The notes under the pieces were generated by a model. It was given only the letters and a program-made list of their open reading frames with translations. It made no database searches and had not been told where the DNA came from. Positions 1 through 8,776 of a stretch of 64,000 nt of DNA are shown piece after piece; within the stretch, counting starts at the first letter, position 1, and every line of letters begins with the position of its first letter. The translations under genes and the position numbers were made by a program. This stretch comes from Chlorohelix sp037138995 (GTDB lineage Bacteria > Chloroflexota > Chloroflexia > Chloroheliales > Chloroheliaceae): contig NZ_JBAXHI010000011.1 of NCBI RefSeq assembly GCF_037138995.1, forward strand, positions 1 through 64,000. Direction: 5' to 3'.

Positions 1-308
1 CCATAACCCCCACGACCACCGCCGCCTCGATTACCGCCACCACCGCGAGGGGCGCCTTCTTCACGAGGGCGAGCTTCGTTTACTGCAATAGGGCGACCCA
101 TAAGCATATAACCATCGAACATCTGGATTGCTTTATCCGCATCTTCTTTGGTGTTCATTTCTACAAAGCCAAAACCGCGAGGGCGCTGCGTTTCGCGATC
201 TGTCACAATACGGGTGGACACAACTTCACCTGCTTGTTCAAACAGTTGTTGCAGAGAGTCCTCAGTGGCTTTAAAAGACAGGTTGCCGACAAACAGTTTA
301 ACCGTCAT
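1..308 (-). CDS. RRM-domain RNA-binding protein (3' end outside window)
   Basis: Single-RRM, glycine-rich RNA-binding protein of the bacterial/cyanobacterial Rbp type, probably an RNA chaperone in the cytoplasm. 102 residues are visible, beginning at ATG 308. The RNP2 motif (LFVGNL) lies at residues 5-10 and the RNP1 motif (RGFGFVEM) at about 44-51. A Gly/Arg-rich tail (GGGGNRGGGGRGG) begins near residue 86 and runs off the window edge. Family knowledge: such proteins are often cold-induced and controlled through long 5' leaders. Here the promoter lies about 360 nt upstream and the leader contains several hairpins. The RRM assignment is secure; cold induction is inference. Confidence 0.93.
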   Translation of the reverse strand, partial: MTVKLFVGNLSFKATEDSLQQLFEQAGEVVSTRIVTDRETQRPRGFGFVEMNTKEDADKAIQMFDGYMLMGRPIAVNEARPREEGAPRGGGGNRGGGGRGGY

Positions 309-662
309 ACTAAAACTAACCTTCACTTTCTTTCCCCTAGGGGAAGAGATAACGAGAAAAAATAACGGATACAGCTATAAGCTAAATCAGGCTGTGAAAA
401 TAGCACAGCCATGCCTAGACTTTAGGAATCAAGTCCGGATAAGCTCATACTCAAAACGGGTTCGAACCGGCTTAAACCTGTCTGCGGGACAGTAAAACAG
501 AAAGCCCCACTGTTTTCCGGGAAGTGAACACGAATCAGATTCGAGGTTCGAGTGCCAAGCTTGCTCTTGCATTTTTGAGGATGGAACTCTACTAGCCAAC
601 TATTCTTCAGTAAGCGATAGACTAAGAGAACGCGGTTTAACCACGTGGAGCGTACACGCTCC
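309..662 (-). promoter_or_regulatory. Long structured 5' leader of the RRM gene
   Basis: About 350 nt of untranslated RNA between the predicted start of transcription (near 662) and ATG 308. Hairpins seen: GGAGCG/CGCTCC at 647-662, right at the 5' end; a 7-bp GGCTGTG/CACAGCC stem at 390-410; and the palindrome CCCCTAGGGG at 334-343, close to the ribosome-binding region. A post-transcriptional (for example thermosensor) role is inferred from length, structure and the type of gene. I see no convincing gene in this stretch. Confidence 0.55.
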
Positions 663-668
663 ATCTAC

Positions 669-696
669 ATTATAGCAAAGGAATTCGGTCTGTCAA
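669..696 (-). promoter_or_regulatory. Sigma-70 promoter for the RRM gene
   Basis: On the minus strand TTGACA (691-696) and TATAAT (669-674) are separated by 16 bp. Both hexamers match the consensus exactly. Start of transcription is expected near 662. Confidence 0.88.
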
Positions 697-815
697 ATAC
701 TTTATTTTGAATTTTTTGACCTTTTAAATAACTAAACTTTTGGTTCTTTCGAGAGTTTGAGCTTTATCGCTTTTTTAACATTCTAACTCTGGCTACAAAT
801 AATTTCCTTCTATTA

Positions 816-824
816 TGCTATACT
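816..824 (+). promoter_or_regulatory. Extended -10 promoter candidate for the phosphoesterase
   Basis: TGCTATACT is an extended -10 element (TG-N-TATACT). No good -35 is visible. It would give a leader of about 30 nt before the TTG start at 862. Confidence 0.4.
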
Positions 825-861
825 AACTTAAAATATTTGATAGAAAATAGGTTGGATAGAA

Positions 862-1734
862 TTGCGTTTCGTAGTATTGCCGGATTTACATTTCTGCGAA
901 TACCCGCTAGGCTCGTTACGAAAAATACGAGATGAGTTTTATTTGCGTCTTTTTCGTACAGTCAAAAAGTTCGAGCCAGAATTAGTTTTTCTAGCGGGAG
1001 ACGCTTCACATAATAGCCATCCAGATGAGTTTAATGGTCTGCGAACTTGTGCTAGGCGGGCGGGTATAGAGCAACTATATCTTGCAAATGGCAATCATGA
1101 CCTCTGGCGAATGAGCCGAAGAGAAGTAGCTTACTATACATCTAATCCATCCCCCAGTTATTATGCTATAGACCCAGTTGTTGAAAGAACTATAGCTGGT
1201 CTTTCTTCGACCAGAAAAACTGGTAAGTTTTTGGTACTAGACACTTCAACGCCAAGACATTGCGCTGATACAAGAGGTAAAGTTGACCAAGAACAATTAG
1301 ATTGGCTCTCTCAACAACTTGCCAGCACTCCAAATGGACCTGTATTTGTTATTGCCCATCACCCTTTAAGCGAATTAATACATCGCAAACGCATTTCTGA
1401 TTTCCATATTACCAACAGTAATGAAGTGTTGGAAATACTCGAAAGTTGGCGTAAAGGACCGGGCTTTTATTTTTGCGGGCATACCCATACGCATAGGTTG
1501 GTACGCCGGGATAACTGGTTGTTAGTTCAATTAAACGCACCCCTTAACTGTCTGAATTTCCCCGTGATTGAAGTCAATTCCAATGAGGTTCAGCTTAGTT
1601 TCACCCGCATAGAAGGCGGCGAAGAAACCGCCCGCATGAGCAGATTGCTTGCGCTGGTGCAAAATCATATCACCGGGTTTTATCCTCGCCGCGACATACC
1701 GGGCTATAGAAAAAAAATAACAGTGGAGTGGTGA
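862..1734 (+). CDS. Calcineurin-like metallophosphoesterase
   Basis: 290-residue cytoplasmic metallophosphoesterase of the calcineurin superfamily. All metal-binding motifs are present in order: D-L-H (about residue 8), GDASH (about 46), NGNHD (about 76), AHH (about 168) and GHTHTH (about 209). The start is TTG at 862, giving the usual beta-strand leading into the first Asp; the upstream Shine-Dalgarno is weak. No signal peptide or membrane segment is seen. The substrate cannot be told from sequence: family members cleave phosphomono- or diesters, including cyclic nucleotides. It is transcribed alone and converges on the carotenoid desaturase gene. Confidence 0.88.
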   Translation: MRFVVLPDLHFCEYPLGSLRKIRDEFYLRLFRTVKKFEPELVFLAGDASHNSHPDEFNGLRTCARRAGIEQLYLANGNHDLWRMSRREVAYYTSNPSPSYYAIDPVVERTIAGLSSTRKTGKFLVLDTSTPRHCADTRGKVDQEQLDWLSQQLASTPNGPVFVIAHHPLSELIHRKRISDFHITNSNEVLEILESWRKGPGFYFCGHTHTHRLVRRDNWLLVQLNAPLNCLNFPVIEVNSNEVQLSFTRIEGGEETARMSRLLALVQNHITGFYPRRDIPGYRKKITVEW

Positions 1735-1753
1735 AAAAAAGCGGTGGTAGAGA

Positions 1754-1773
1754 CAAGGGGCTTAAACCCCTTG
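1754..1773. terminator. Hairpin between convergent genes
   Basis: CAAGGGG/CCCCTTG, a 7-bp stem with a 6-nt loop, lies between the convergent ends at 1734 and 1795. There is no clear U tract on either strand, so intrinsic termination is only possible. Confidence 0.4.
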
Positions 1774-1794
1774 ACTGCAAAGCAAAAGCCCTGC

Positions 1795-3276
1795 TTAGGC
1801 AGGTCCTATAAGATTTGCCGTTACTACCGCCGAAGAAAGCACCCCCGGAATACCCGCGCCGGGATGTGTACCAGCCCCTACAATGTACAGGTTTGGAATA
1901 TCCTCAGAGCGGTTATGCGGTCTAAACCACGCCGATTGCAGCAAAGTCGGTTGCACTGAAAAGCCCGTGCCTAAATAGGTGTTAAGCTCGTTCTCGAAAT
2001 AGCGCGGGTCAACCATATGCTCCATAACAATATGCTTGCTCAAATCGGGCAAATAATTCTTTTCAAGGAAATTCATAATCGCATCTCGGTAAGGCTTCGC
2101 CTGTGTACTCCAGTCTATACCTGACCGCTGGTTAGGTACGGGTGAAAGCACATAAAAGGTCTCATGTCCTTCCGGCGCAACGCTTGGGTCAGTTTTGGTG
2201 GGCATATGCAGGTACAGGGAAAAGTTTTTGGAAAGTTTTTTGGTCTTGAAGATGTCTTTTAACAACTCTCGATAACTCTCGTCTAGAATGATGTTGTGAT
2301 GCGCCAGCTTTCCATCGTTGTAGCGTTTGTTTGTACCGAAATATATTACCATCAGCGACATACTATAAGCCGTCCGCTTCTCATAACGGTGGTTGGTATT
2401 CTTTTTTCTAGCTTGCGGAGCAATCAATTCACGGTATGTATTTGCCACATCCCCATTTGAGATAACGATGTCGGAATGGTGAATTGTACCACCACGTAGC
2501 AATATTCCGGTAGCTTTTCCATCCTGTACCAGTATCTGTTGCACCTCGCTATTTAAGTTCAACTTGCCGCCCAGTTCCTCAAAAAGCTTTACCATAGCAG
2601 AGACGATAGCATTTGTGCCACCCATTGCGTAGAGAATACCCCATTTTTGCTCTAGGTAATCCACCAGCGCATAGATTGAGGATGCTACAAAGGGGTTGCC
2701 GCCAATCAAAAGCGGATGGAAGGAAAAGCAGCGGCGCAGAAATTCATCCTTGAAGAACTTGGATACATAGGTGTACACGCTTAGATAGGATTTTAGCTTG
2801 ATAAGGTCGGGCGCAACCTTGAGCATATCGGTAAATTTCAAGAAGGGTTTATCCGATAATTCGAGGAAACCTTTCTTGAAAATAGCGTAGGATGCTTTCA
2901 TGAAAGGCTCATAAGCATCTCTATCTGCCGGGCTTATTTTAGCGATTTCCTTTAATACATCTTCTTCATTACTGGTGTAATCAAAATGCCTGCCAATATG
3001 GTCAAAGATGCGGTAATAGGGATTGCATAAAACTAGGTCAAAATAGTCTTCGCGTTTCTTTCCGGCAGCCTTCCAAAGGTCATCGAGCATGAACGGCGCG
3101 GTAACTACGGTTGGTCCGGCATCGAACTTGAAACCGTCTTTTTCAAAGACATAAGCCCGCCCACCGGGTTTATCTCTTTTTTCAAAAATCTCGACTTCGT
3201 GTCCCTGTGCAGCAAGGCGAATGGCTGCTGCCAAACCGCCGAATCCACTACCAATGACTATTATCCGTTTTTTCAT
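1795..3276 (-). CDS. Phytoene desaturase-family (CrtI-type) FAD oxidoreductase
   Basis: 493-residue FAD-dependent amine-oxidase-fold protein of the CrtI family, normal length for bacterial carotenoid desaturases. The N-terminal dinucleotide-binding motif is VIGSGFGGLAAAIRLA (residues 6-21), followed by the E-K-R and PGGRA elements. The C-terminal family signature (GAGTHPGAGIPGV) is present near residue 470. The substrate could be phytoene or a later carotene; CrtI, CrtN, CrtO/P and CrtD cannot be separated by eye. ATG 3276 has an AGGGG ribosome-binding site. No crtB or other carotenoid gene is in the window. The acting site is the inner face of the membrane. Confidence 0.88.
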   Translation of the reverse strand: MKKRIIVIGSGFGGLAAAIRLAAQGHEVEIFEKRDKPGGRAYVFEKDGFKFDAGPTVVTAPFMLDDLWKAAGKKREDYFDLVLCNPYYRIFDHIGRHFDYTSNEEDVLKEIAKISPADRDAYEPFMKASYAIFKKGFLELSDKPFLKFTDMLKVAPDLIKLKSYLSVYTYVSKFFKDEFLRRCFSFHPLLIGGNPFVASSIYALVDYLEQKWGILYAMGGTNAIVSAMVKLFEELGGKLNLNSEVQQILVQDGKATGILLRGGTIHHSDIVISNGDVANTYRELIAPQARKKNTNHRYEKRTAYSMSLMVIYFGTNKRYNDGKLAHHNIILDESYRELLKDIFKTKKLSKNFSLYLHMPTKTDPSVAPEGHETFYVLSPVPNQRSGIDWSTQAKPYRDAIMNFLEKNYLPDLSKHIVMEHMVDPRYFENELNTYLGTGFSVQPTLLQSAWFRPHNRSEDIPNLYIVGAGTHPGAGIPGVLSSAVVTANLIGPA

Positions 3277-3638
3277 AAAATTCCCCTAGGTAATTTAGAC
3301 AAGTTAAGAAAACACCTACAGCGTCTTCGATTTATATTAATGTAAATCTCATTAAGGTGAGGTAGCAAGACTTACAAATCGTGAAAATAAATACAAGGTT
3401 CAGAATAACATTATTTTCAGTATGCGTAGAGCATAGTAACAGAAAAAGCCATACAGGTTCAATGAAACTAGGCTACCCTTACCGATTTTATATCAAAATG
3501 AAATTCTAGCGGCTAACCGTACCGTTGGCATATAGCTATAAGCAGCATACTTCAATATAATGCCTATACTCCAAACTTGGAGAACCGATGTTGTTCGCCT
3601 GAATGGTAACTTACTCAAGTTAAAGGATAGAAATATAT
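3277..3638. other. Intergenic region, divergent crtI-like / msrA
   Basis: 362 bp between divergent genes. It should carry promoters for both. No gene is seen. The only notable items are an AT-rich stretch at 3340-3430 and the -10/palindrome described at 3556-3582. Confidence 0.5.
3556..3582 (+). promoter_or_regulatory. -10 element and palindrome upstream of msrA
   Basis: TATAAT at 3556-3561 (no good -35 seen) is followed by a perfect inverted repeat CTCCAA-AC-TTGGAG at 3569-3582. The repeat could be an operator or a hairpin at the 5' end of the msrA message. Confidence 0.35.
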
Positions 3639-4205
3639 ATGCAAAATGGAAGTAAAAAAGAATTGGCAACCCTTGCTGGCGGTTGCTTCTGGTGTTTGGA
3701 AGCGGTTTACGATGAGCTAAAGGGTGTTTTGGACGTAGTATCAGGCTACGCGGGTGGGAAGGTTAAAAACCCAACCTACAAACAGGTTTGTGCCGGAACC
3801 ACCGGGCATGCCGAAGTAGTTCAGCTTACTTTCAACCCGGAGATAATCACCTTTGAGAAAATCTTACAGGTCTTTTTCACCATCCACGACCCCACTACTT
3901 TGAATCGGCAGGGGCATGATGTAGGCACTCAATATCGTTCTGCAATTTTTTACCATAGCAATGAACAAAAGGCTATTGCCGAAAAAGTAATTGCCGAACA
4001 GAATAGTTCCAAAATCTGGGATGCGCCGATTGTTACAGAAGTTACACCATTATCAGAATATTATCCGGCAGAGGATTATCATCAGGAATATTACGCTAAT
4101 AATTCTCAGCAACCTTATTGCAGGGCTGTAGTAGCTCCTAAAGTTGCAAAATTCCGCAAATTATTATTGTCTCAAAAAAAGGGGGCTTACGAAGGCGGAA
4201 GTTAG
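3639..4205 (+). CDS. msrA: Peptide-methionine (S)-S-oxide reductase MsrA
   Basis: 188-residue cytoplasmic repair enzyme that reduces the S-epimer of methionine sulfoxide in proteins, using thioredoxin. The catalytic GGCFWC motif is at residues 14-19 and the family blocks GYAGG, GHAEVVQ, HDPTT and YRSAIFY follow in order. Length and order match single-domain MsrA; there is no fused MsrB. A ribosome-binding site (AAAGGAT) precedes ATG 3639. The gene stands alone and is followed by an intrinsic terminator. Assignment is secure. Confidence 0.96.
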   Translation: MQNGSKKELATLAGGCFWCLEAVYDELKGVLDVVSGYAGGKVKNPTYKQVCAGTTGHAEVVQLTFNPEIITFEKILQVFFTIHDPTTLNRQGHDVGTQYRSAIFYHSNEQKAIAEKVIAEQNSSKIWDAPIVTEVTPLSEYYPAEDYHQEYYANNSQQPYCRAVVAPKVAKFRKLLLSQKKGAYEGGS

Positions 4206-4361
4206 CTGTGAGTTTATCAGTTTTCAGTGAGACAGAATTGGCAGCTTGGGATTGCCAAGAAACTAGGTGTGAACAGCTACGCTTATAGCATTTTGAGAAA
4301 AGTTACAACCCAGCCCACTGTCTCAACAAATCCATACTTTCCTGTTAGTCAGACCTTGCTC

Positions 4362-4395
4362 AAACGGGCGTTATTTTAGCCCGTTTCTATTTTGT
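4362..4395 (+). terminator. Intrinsic terminator downstream of msrA
   Basis: AAACGGGC (4362-4369) pairs with GCCCGTTT (4379-4386), an 8-bp stem, followed by the T-rich CTATTTTGTC. Confidence 0.75.
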
Positions 4396-4447
4396 CATCT
4401 CTACCCCTATTTTTAGAAAGGATACAAGTTTTTATTATTTTAATGTG

Positions 4448-4693
4448 CTATAGACCTTGACAACACCGTATCTGATCCAGCAACTTGCTTAAAGCATTTA
4501 CCAATATAACGAGTAAGAGGGGTATAAGAACTATATTCAAACTTTTATTGATAAATTTCACACGGGGATTTGCGCTAAATATTGTGATTTCCTTAGCTAA
4601 CAGCACTAGCAATAATGTAACGATTCCGACTAGGGCTAACATAGAATCACCAGTACTAGATAATATTTTGCTGGGTATTAAGCTAATATTCAT
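4448..4693 (-). CDS. Small two-TM membrane protein, last gene of the glycan operon
   Basis: 81-residue protein of unknown function with two hydrophobic segments (about residues 16-38 and 50-70). I chose ATG 4693 because it overlaps the stop of the CPBP-like gene as ATGA, which implies translational coupling. A longer frame begins upstream but would lie inside the CPBP gene. I recognise no family. Position at the end of the glycosyltransferase operon suggests an envelope role, but this is inference only. Confidence 0.6.
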   Translation of the reverse strand: MNISLIPSKILSSTGDSMLALVGIVTLLLVLLAKEITIFSANPRVKFINKSLNIVLIPLLLVILVNALSKLLDQIRCCQGL

Positions 4694-5598
4694 TGTATCG
4701 AGCTTTCGACCTTTCCTTGCCTGAAGTGCCACCAGAGGACGAATACACCACCGATAGATGCTGGTAAACTGACCCAAATGACCCAGCGCGTCAGCGTTGC
4801 CAACCAGTTTGTACTATTTCCCTCCAGATAAGGCATTAACAAAAGTACCGTTAGGTTTGCTGTCCCCTGAGCAAGTGACACACTTAGCAGTGAATTTCCC
4901 CACTTTGCTAGGAAAGCAAAGCTCAGCCCTATTCCAAATGCAAATAGGCACCGGAGTAAGGAGCCGGAACTGATGGTCAAGGCTGCATAAAGCAATGAAA
5001 CATATAGAATGGCATATTTTCCAAAAGTTCGGGTGGAAAAAGTTAACAATAGACCCGAAAACAATAATTGTTCGCAAAAACCGGCGCATAATAATAAAAC
5101 CAGAGTCCATGTCAGAAAAGAGACCCAAGCAAAAGGTTCGGACAGTATCGAGGGTTGTAATATAAGGTATTCCAAAGCGCCTAGCCCAAACCCGCCAGAC
5201 GCAATAAGGAGTTGTAGAAATAAATTACTGGTTCTTAGTCTTAACTCACTGGCGCGAAGTCCAGACAGCCTAGCAACCTGCCAAATTGAAAATAATACAG
5301 GCAGGTATATCAGTGGGTAACGGGCTATAGGTAGGAATAAATCCAACGGTAAGCTCATCGAGAGTATTCGCAAAATCGCTATCACCATCAGAGAGCGGTA
5401 TAAATTGGCTAGGTCAGAGTTTGCTATAAAAGCGCTATGCAGGATAAGGGCTGAAAGAATTAAACAATGCAACGCAAGACCGGGCAATGGGTTAGCAGTA
5501 GCTATTAACAGTTCTGCCCCTGCGAAAAGAGCCAGATAAATCCAACTTAACCTATAATGCCCAAAAGGCGTGGGAGTAGCAATGTTTCTGGCTTTCAC
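4690..5598 (-). CDS. CPBP-like (Abi/CAAX-protease fold) membrane protein, active site degenerate
   Basis: 302-residue polytopic membrane protein with about eight hydrophobic segments. Residues 170-185 (GFCEQLLFSGLLL) resemble CPBP motif 1 (EExxxR), and SLAQGTANL (about 243-251) resembles the later H-x3-N motif. Several catalytic residues are replaced: the first Glu of the EE pair by Cys, the Arg by Ser and the His of H-x3-N by Gln. It is therefore probably not an active intramembrane protease. Start is GTG 5598 with AAGGA upstream. It lies between the DUF1616 gene and the small membrane gene in the glycan operon. Family call moderate, function unknown. Confidence 0.6.
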   Translation of the reverse strand: MKARNIATPTPFGHYRLSWIYLALFAGAELLIATANPLPGLALHCLILSALILHSAFIANSDLANLYRSLMVIAILRILSMSLPLDLFLPIARYPLIYLPVLFSIWQVARLSGLRASELRLRTSNLFLQLLIASGGFGLGALEYLILQPSILSEPFAWVSFLTWTLVLLLCAGFCEQLLFSGLLLTFSTRTFGKYAILYVSLLYAALTISSGSLLRCLFAFGIGLSFAFLAKWGNSLLSVSLAQGTANLTVLLLMPYLEGNSTNWLATLTRWVIWVSLPASIGGVFVLWWHFRQGKVESSIQ

Positions 5599-5624
5599 AG
5601 GTTTATGGGTTCCTTTTAGTAGGG

Positions 5625-6473
5625 CTAATTTACGTTAAGGCGTAGTCTTAGTTGGCGGTAAGGATCAGGATTGTTATCGCAATAAAGCAACACATCAATT
5701 GTGCGAATTCCTGCCTGAGAACCGACATTAAATTGCAGAGGTTGTAACCAGAAACCTCCGTTTTCCAGATTTATTATTTCCGTTCTGGAAAGAACTTCAA
5801 GACCGTCTCGTACTTCAATCCGATAACTTACCTGCCGATTTTCCCGGTTAGTAATTCCTGCTTGAATCTCTATAGGCTGCCCCGTTACCGCGCTATAAGG
5901 ATAAAATTCTGCTTTACCGGTTGACCCCAGAATATAAAATTCAGTCAAATGCTCCGAACGAGAGGATTGCAACTCTATTAGCAAAAGACTGAGGAGTACC
6001 ACTATAACCAGACCGCCTACTATATAAGTAAAACGGGATGGCGATTTTTGGGCAGGTAGCCCTCTTTCCAGAGAATTTGTCTCCTTCGGTTCTTCTATTA
6101 TTAACCGTGTCTGAATCCCGCGCCTGATAACAGCAATTGCGCTGAAAAGTATAACCCATAATGAAATAGAGATGGTAATAGACCACAGGTTGATGCCTTG
6201 GGGTAGTAAGTTGAGAATAAGAACCAGTAGGGCTACTGCTGTAAGGCTTAAACCAAAACTGATGGCAAGCCGCGATATCCAGTCAGGCGCAACTTCGGGG
6301 TTGAAAATTGCCTGTAACAGGGCATAACCCGGCACCAGCAACACCATAACCAGTCCAAAAGGCACCCTAACCCATGGTAAAGACAGTTGTACCACAACAG
6401 GTAGCAAAAGAGCCAGCAAGGTTATCAATAGCAAGTCATAATTATTTGACTGTGTTTTCAAACCTTTTAGCAT
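5625..6473 (-). CDS. DUF1616-type membrane protein
   Basis: 282-residue protein with four hydrophobic segments in the first 115 residues, a short cytoplasmic linker, another TM near 150-170 and a C-terminal extracytoplasmic beta-rich domain of about 110 residues. This layout matches DUF1616 proteins, which often sit in surface-polysaccharide loci. ATG 6473 overlaps the stop of the upstream GT4 gene by 7 nt. The role is unknown; it may assist glycan export or modification. Confidence 0.7.
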   Translation of the reverse strand: MLKGLKTQSNNYDLLLITLLALLLPVVVQLSLPWVRVPFGLVMVLLVPGYALLQAIFNPEVAPDWISRLAISFGLSLTAVALLVLILNLLPQGINLWSITISISLWVILFSAIAVIRRGIQTRLIIEEPKETNSLERGLPAQKSPSRFTYIVGGLVIVVLLSLLLIELQSSRSEHLTEFYILGSTGKAEFYPYSAVTGQPIEIQAGITNRENRQVSYRIEVRDGLEVLSRTEIINLENGGFWLQPLQFNVGSQAGIRTIDVLLYCDNNPDPYRQLRLRLNVN

Positions 6474-7645
6474 AGGTGTGTTTCTCTTTTCAAGGAAGCC
6501 TCTTTTTCTAACTCCACCACTTGCCTGTAAATTTTGGCTGTCTCTATGGCAGTTTTCTCCCAGCTAAACAAAGCGGCTTGTTCAAGACTTAAGCGGCGCA
6601 AATGCTTTTGTAAATCAGGTTCGCTAAGTACCCACTTTATCAAGGTAGCCATTTCCACTGTATCGGTTGGACTGAACAACAAGGCAGCATCTCCCACCAC
6701 TTCAGGAAGGGAAGTGGCGTTGGAACATATTACCGGAATTCCGCAAGCCATAGCTTCCAAAGCAGGCAATCCGAAACCCTCATAGAGCGAGGGGAAAACA
6801 AAGGCTGTCGCAATATTATAGAAATAAGCCAAGTCTGTATCAGAAACCCGGTCAAAAAAATCCACCTTGTCACTTATTCCTAGCTGTCTTGCCGCATCCA
6901 ACAAAGATTGCCTTTCATGCCGGAACTCGGCAGCTCCAACTTTTAGCAATCTTACAGCTGGCAATTCTGTTGAAACCATGGCAAATGCCGCTAAAAGCCG
7001 CCGTATATTTTTGCGGGGATCTTCGGAGCCAACGTTTAGCAAATAGGGTATATCTTCACGTAGATTATAACGTTGATAGAAATTGGGCGGCACTTCTTTG
7101 ACTCTAAAATTCTGGTGATTTACTCCTGCATATACCACTTTAATCCGGTCGGATGGGTAAGCTAAATGTCGAATAATGTCCTGGCGCGTATATTCAGAAT
7201 CGGCAATTAGCATACCAGCTTTCTTCAAACCATGCGCAGCCAACCGATTAAAGAATTTATCGTAAAATTTTAAATGGGTAGTAAACTCAGGGTAGTGATT
7301 ATAGCACAGGGTAATCAGGTCGTGAACCGTAACCACCAACCGCTCGACCTTTTTAAAGACTACGGCGGAGGCGTGATTCTGGGTAGTCAAATGCGTTACG
7401 GTGTTACCCACAGAGTCAGGTAATGCTACGGGGAAAGTGCTAAAAAACTTAGCCGAATCAAATCCCAGTTTTCCAACAAAAGAGGGAATGGGGGGGTTCT
7501 TAAATTCGGTTAGCCCTACTGCAACTCCTTGCCGGGTCAATTCTTGGTAAAGGCTTCGAGCATAGCGCGATAAGCCTGTGGAACTACCTTCGCTTAGTCC
7601 GACCATCCTTACAGTAAATTGGCTTGGCATATTATGACTCGTCAT
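6467..7645 (-). CDS. Glycosyltransferase family 4
   Basis: 392-residue GT-B retaining glycosyltransferase that probably transfers a sugar from a nucleotide donor to a lipid-linked glycan at the cytoplasmic face. The N-terminal acceptor domain includes GLSRYARSLYQEL. The donor-binding signature EGFGLPALEAMACGIPVI (about residues 288-305) carries the E-x7-E pair. PYLLNVGSEDPRKNI is the usual inter-domain start of the GT4 C-terminal domain. ATG 7645 overlaps the stop of the upstream GT4 as ATGA. Sugar specificity cannot be told; mannosyl-transfer is common in relatives. Confidence 0.9.
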   Translation of the reverse strand: MTSHNMPSQFTVRMVGLSEGSSTGLSRYARSLYQELTRQGVAVGLTEFKNPPIPSFVGKLGFDSAKFFSTFPVALPDSVGNTVTHLTTQNHASAVVFKKVERLVVTVHDLITLCYNHYPEFTTHLKFYDKFFNRLAAHGLKKAGMLIADSEYTRQDIIRHLAYPSDRIKVVYAGVNHQNFRVKEVPPNFYQRYNLREDIPYLLNVGSEDPRKNIRRLLAAFAMVSTELPAVRLLKVGAAEFRHERQSLLDAARQLGISDKVDFFDRVSDTDLAYFYNIATAFVFPSLYEGFGLPALEAMACGIPVICSNATSLPEVVGDAALLFSPTDTVEMATLIKWVLSEPDLQKHLRRLSLEQAALFSWEKTAIETAKIYRQVVELEKEASLKRETHLC

Positions 7646-8769
7646 ATTTTACCCAGTTTTCGATACACCTCAAAGGTTTTCGCCGCCGCATTTTCCCAAG
7701 TAAACCCTGCAACTCGGGCGAAACCTTCTCTTATTAGCCTTGCTCTCAATTCACTATCTATCATAGCCTTCTCAATGGCATCGGCAAGGCTTGGTACATC
7801 GTATGGGTCAACCATAAGACCAGCACTACCCACTACCTCTGGGAGCGATCCGACATTTGAGGTAACTACAGGTACGCCGCATGACATCGCCTCTAGTGGG
7901 GGCAGACCAAAGCCTTCATACAACGAAGGAAATACAAAAACTTCAGCGGCACTATATATATCCGGCAGATGTCCATCTTCTATGTATCCGGTTAAGTTTA
8001 TTCGATTTTCAAGTTTAAGACGCTGTAAAGCGGTTTCCACACCTCCAGTTTTCCATTGTCGCTTACCTACGATAGTTAGGTTAAGGGCTGGATAGCGCAA
8101 GAGCAAAAGCGCATAGGCGTTGAGAAGCCCCTCCAAGTTTTTACGTCCGTTTATTGCTCCAACATATAACAAATATGGTTGTTTAATCCCATACCGCTCA
8201 AGTATTTGCCGCCTTTTCTTGCCGTCTGGTTGCGCTTTAAAATCTGCCCCCACCCCTTCCGGAATAACAAAAACCTTGTCAGGGTCTAGTTTTAAATAGC
8301 GGATAATATCTTGCCTAGAACAGTTACTGGCTGTAATAACGGCATCAGCTTTACGGGCAGTGTGAGGAAAATAGTATCTATACCGCCAATTATCCAGCCA
8401 ATTATGTTTTTCGGGATAAATGTACGTAAAAGCATCATGGATTGTAACTACGCGGGCAACTCCCGCAGCATAACCAAAGAAAGGGGCAATTCCGTTTGGG
8501 TCATGAATCAGATCCAACTTATATTTTTTGGAAGCGCGGGAAAGTGCCAGATTTCCTACTGCCATAAGCGCTGGTAACAAACGGCAACCTGTTAAAGGGT
8601 AACGCTCAAAATGATTCCATAACCCTGCTTTATCTTCTTGTTCTGTGGTCAGCAATACAATATCGGGGGATTCGGGTAAGGCATAAAACCCTTTTAAAAG
8701 CTCGGTGACATAGCGCCCGATTCCGGTGGGATAGCGGTCAAGACCATAAGTTAGATAGCCAATTCTCAT
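7642..8769 (-). CDS. Glycosyltransferase family 4
   Basis: 375-residue GT-B enzyme. I chose ATG 8769 (MRIGYLTYGLDRYPTGIGRY), 7 nt after the stop of the upstream membrane transferase; a longer frame to 8835 would overlap that gene and adds no conserved residues. The C-terminal domain has PYLLYVGAINGRKNLEGLL and EGFGLPPLEAMSCGVPVV (E-x7-E). It is the closest relative in the operon of the following GT4, so the two may add successive sugars. Cytoplasmic; donor and acceptor unknown. Confidence 0.9.
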   Translation of the reverse strand: MRIGYLTYGLDRYPTGIGRYVTELLKGFYALPESPDIVLLTTEQEDKAGLWNHFERYPLTGCRLLPALMAVGNLALSRASKKYKLDLIHDPNGIAPFFGYAAGVARVVTIHDAFTYIYPEKHNWLDNWRYRYYFPHTARKADAVITASNCSRQDIIRYLKLDPDKVFVIPEGVGADFKAQPDGKKRRQILERYGIKQPYLLYVGAINGRKNLEGLLNAYALLLLRYPALNLTIVGKRQWKTGGVETALQRLKLENRINLTGYIEDGHLPDIYSAAEVFVFPSLYEGFGLPPLEAMSCGVPVVTSNVGSLPEVVGSAGLMVDPYDVPSLADAIEKAMIDSELRARLIREGFARVAGFTWENAAAKTFEVYRKLGKI

Positions 8770-8776
8770 CAGAGCA

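Noticed and set aside
450..560. GGTTCGAA-type sequences resembling tRNA T-loops
   Set aside because: No acceptor, D or anticodon stems can be formed around them.
422..664. 80-codon minus-strand frame starting exactly at the predicted transcription start of the RRM gene
   Set aside because: It would be leaderless, has no protein-like pattern, and overlaps the hairpins of the leader. Better read as untranslated RNA.
4694..4777. Longer N-terminus for the small membrane protein
   Set aside because: Lies inside the CPBP-like gene in another frame; the ATGA overlap at 4690-4693 gives a better start.
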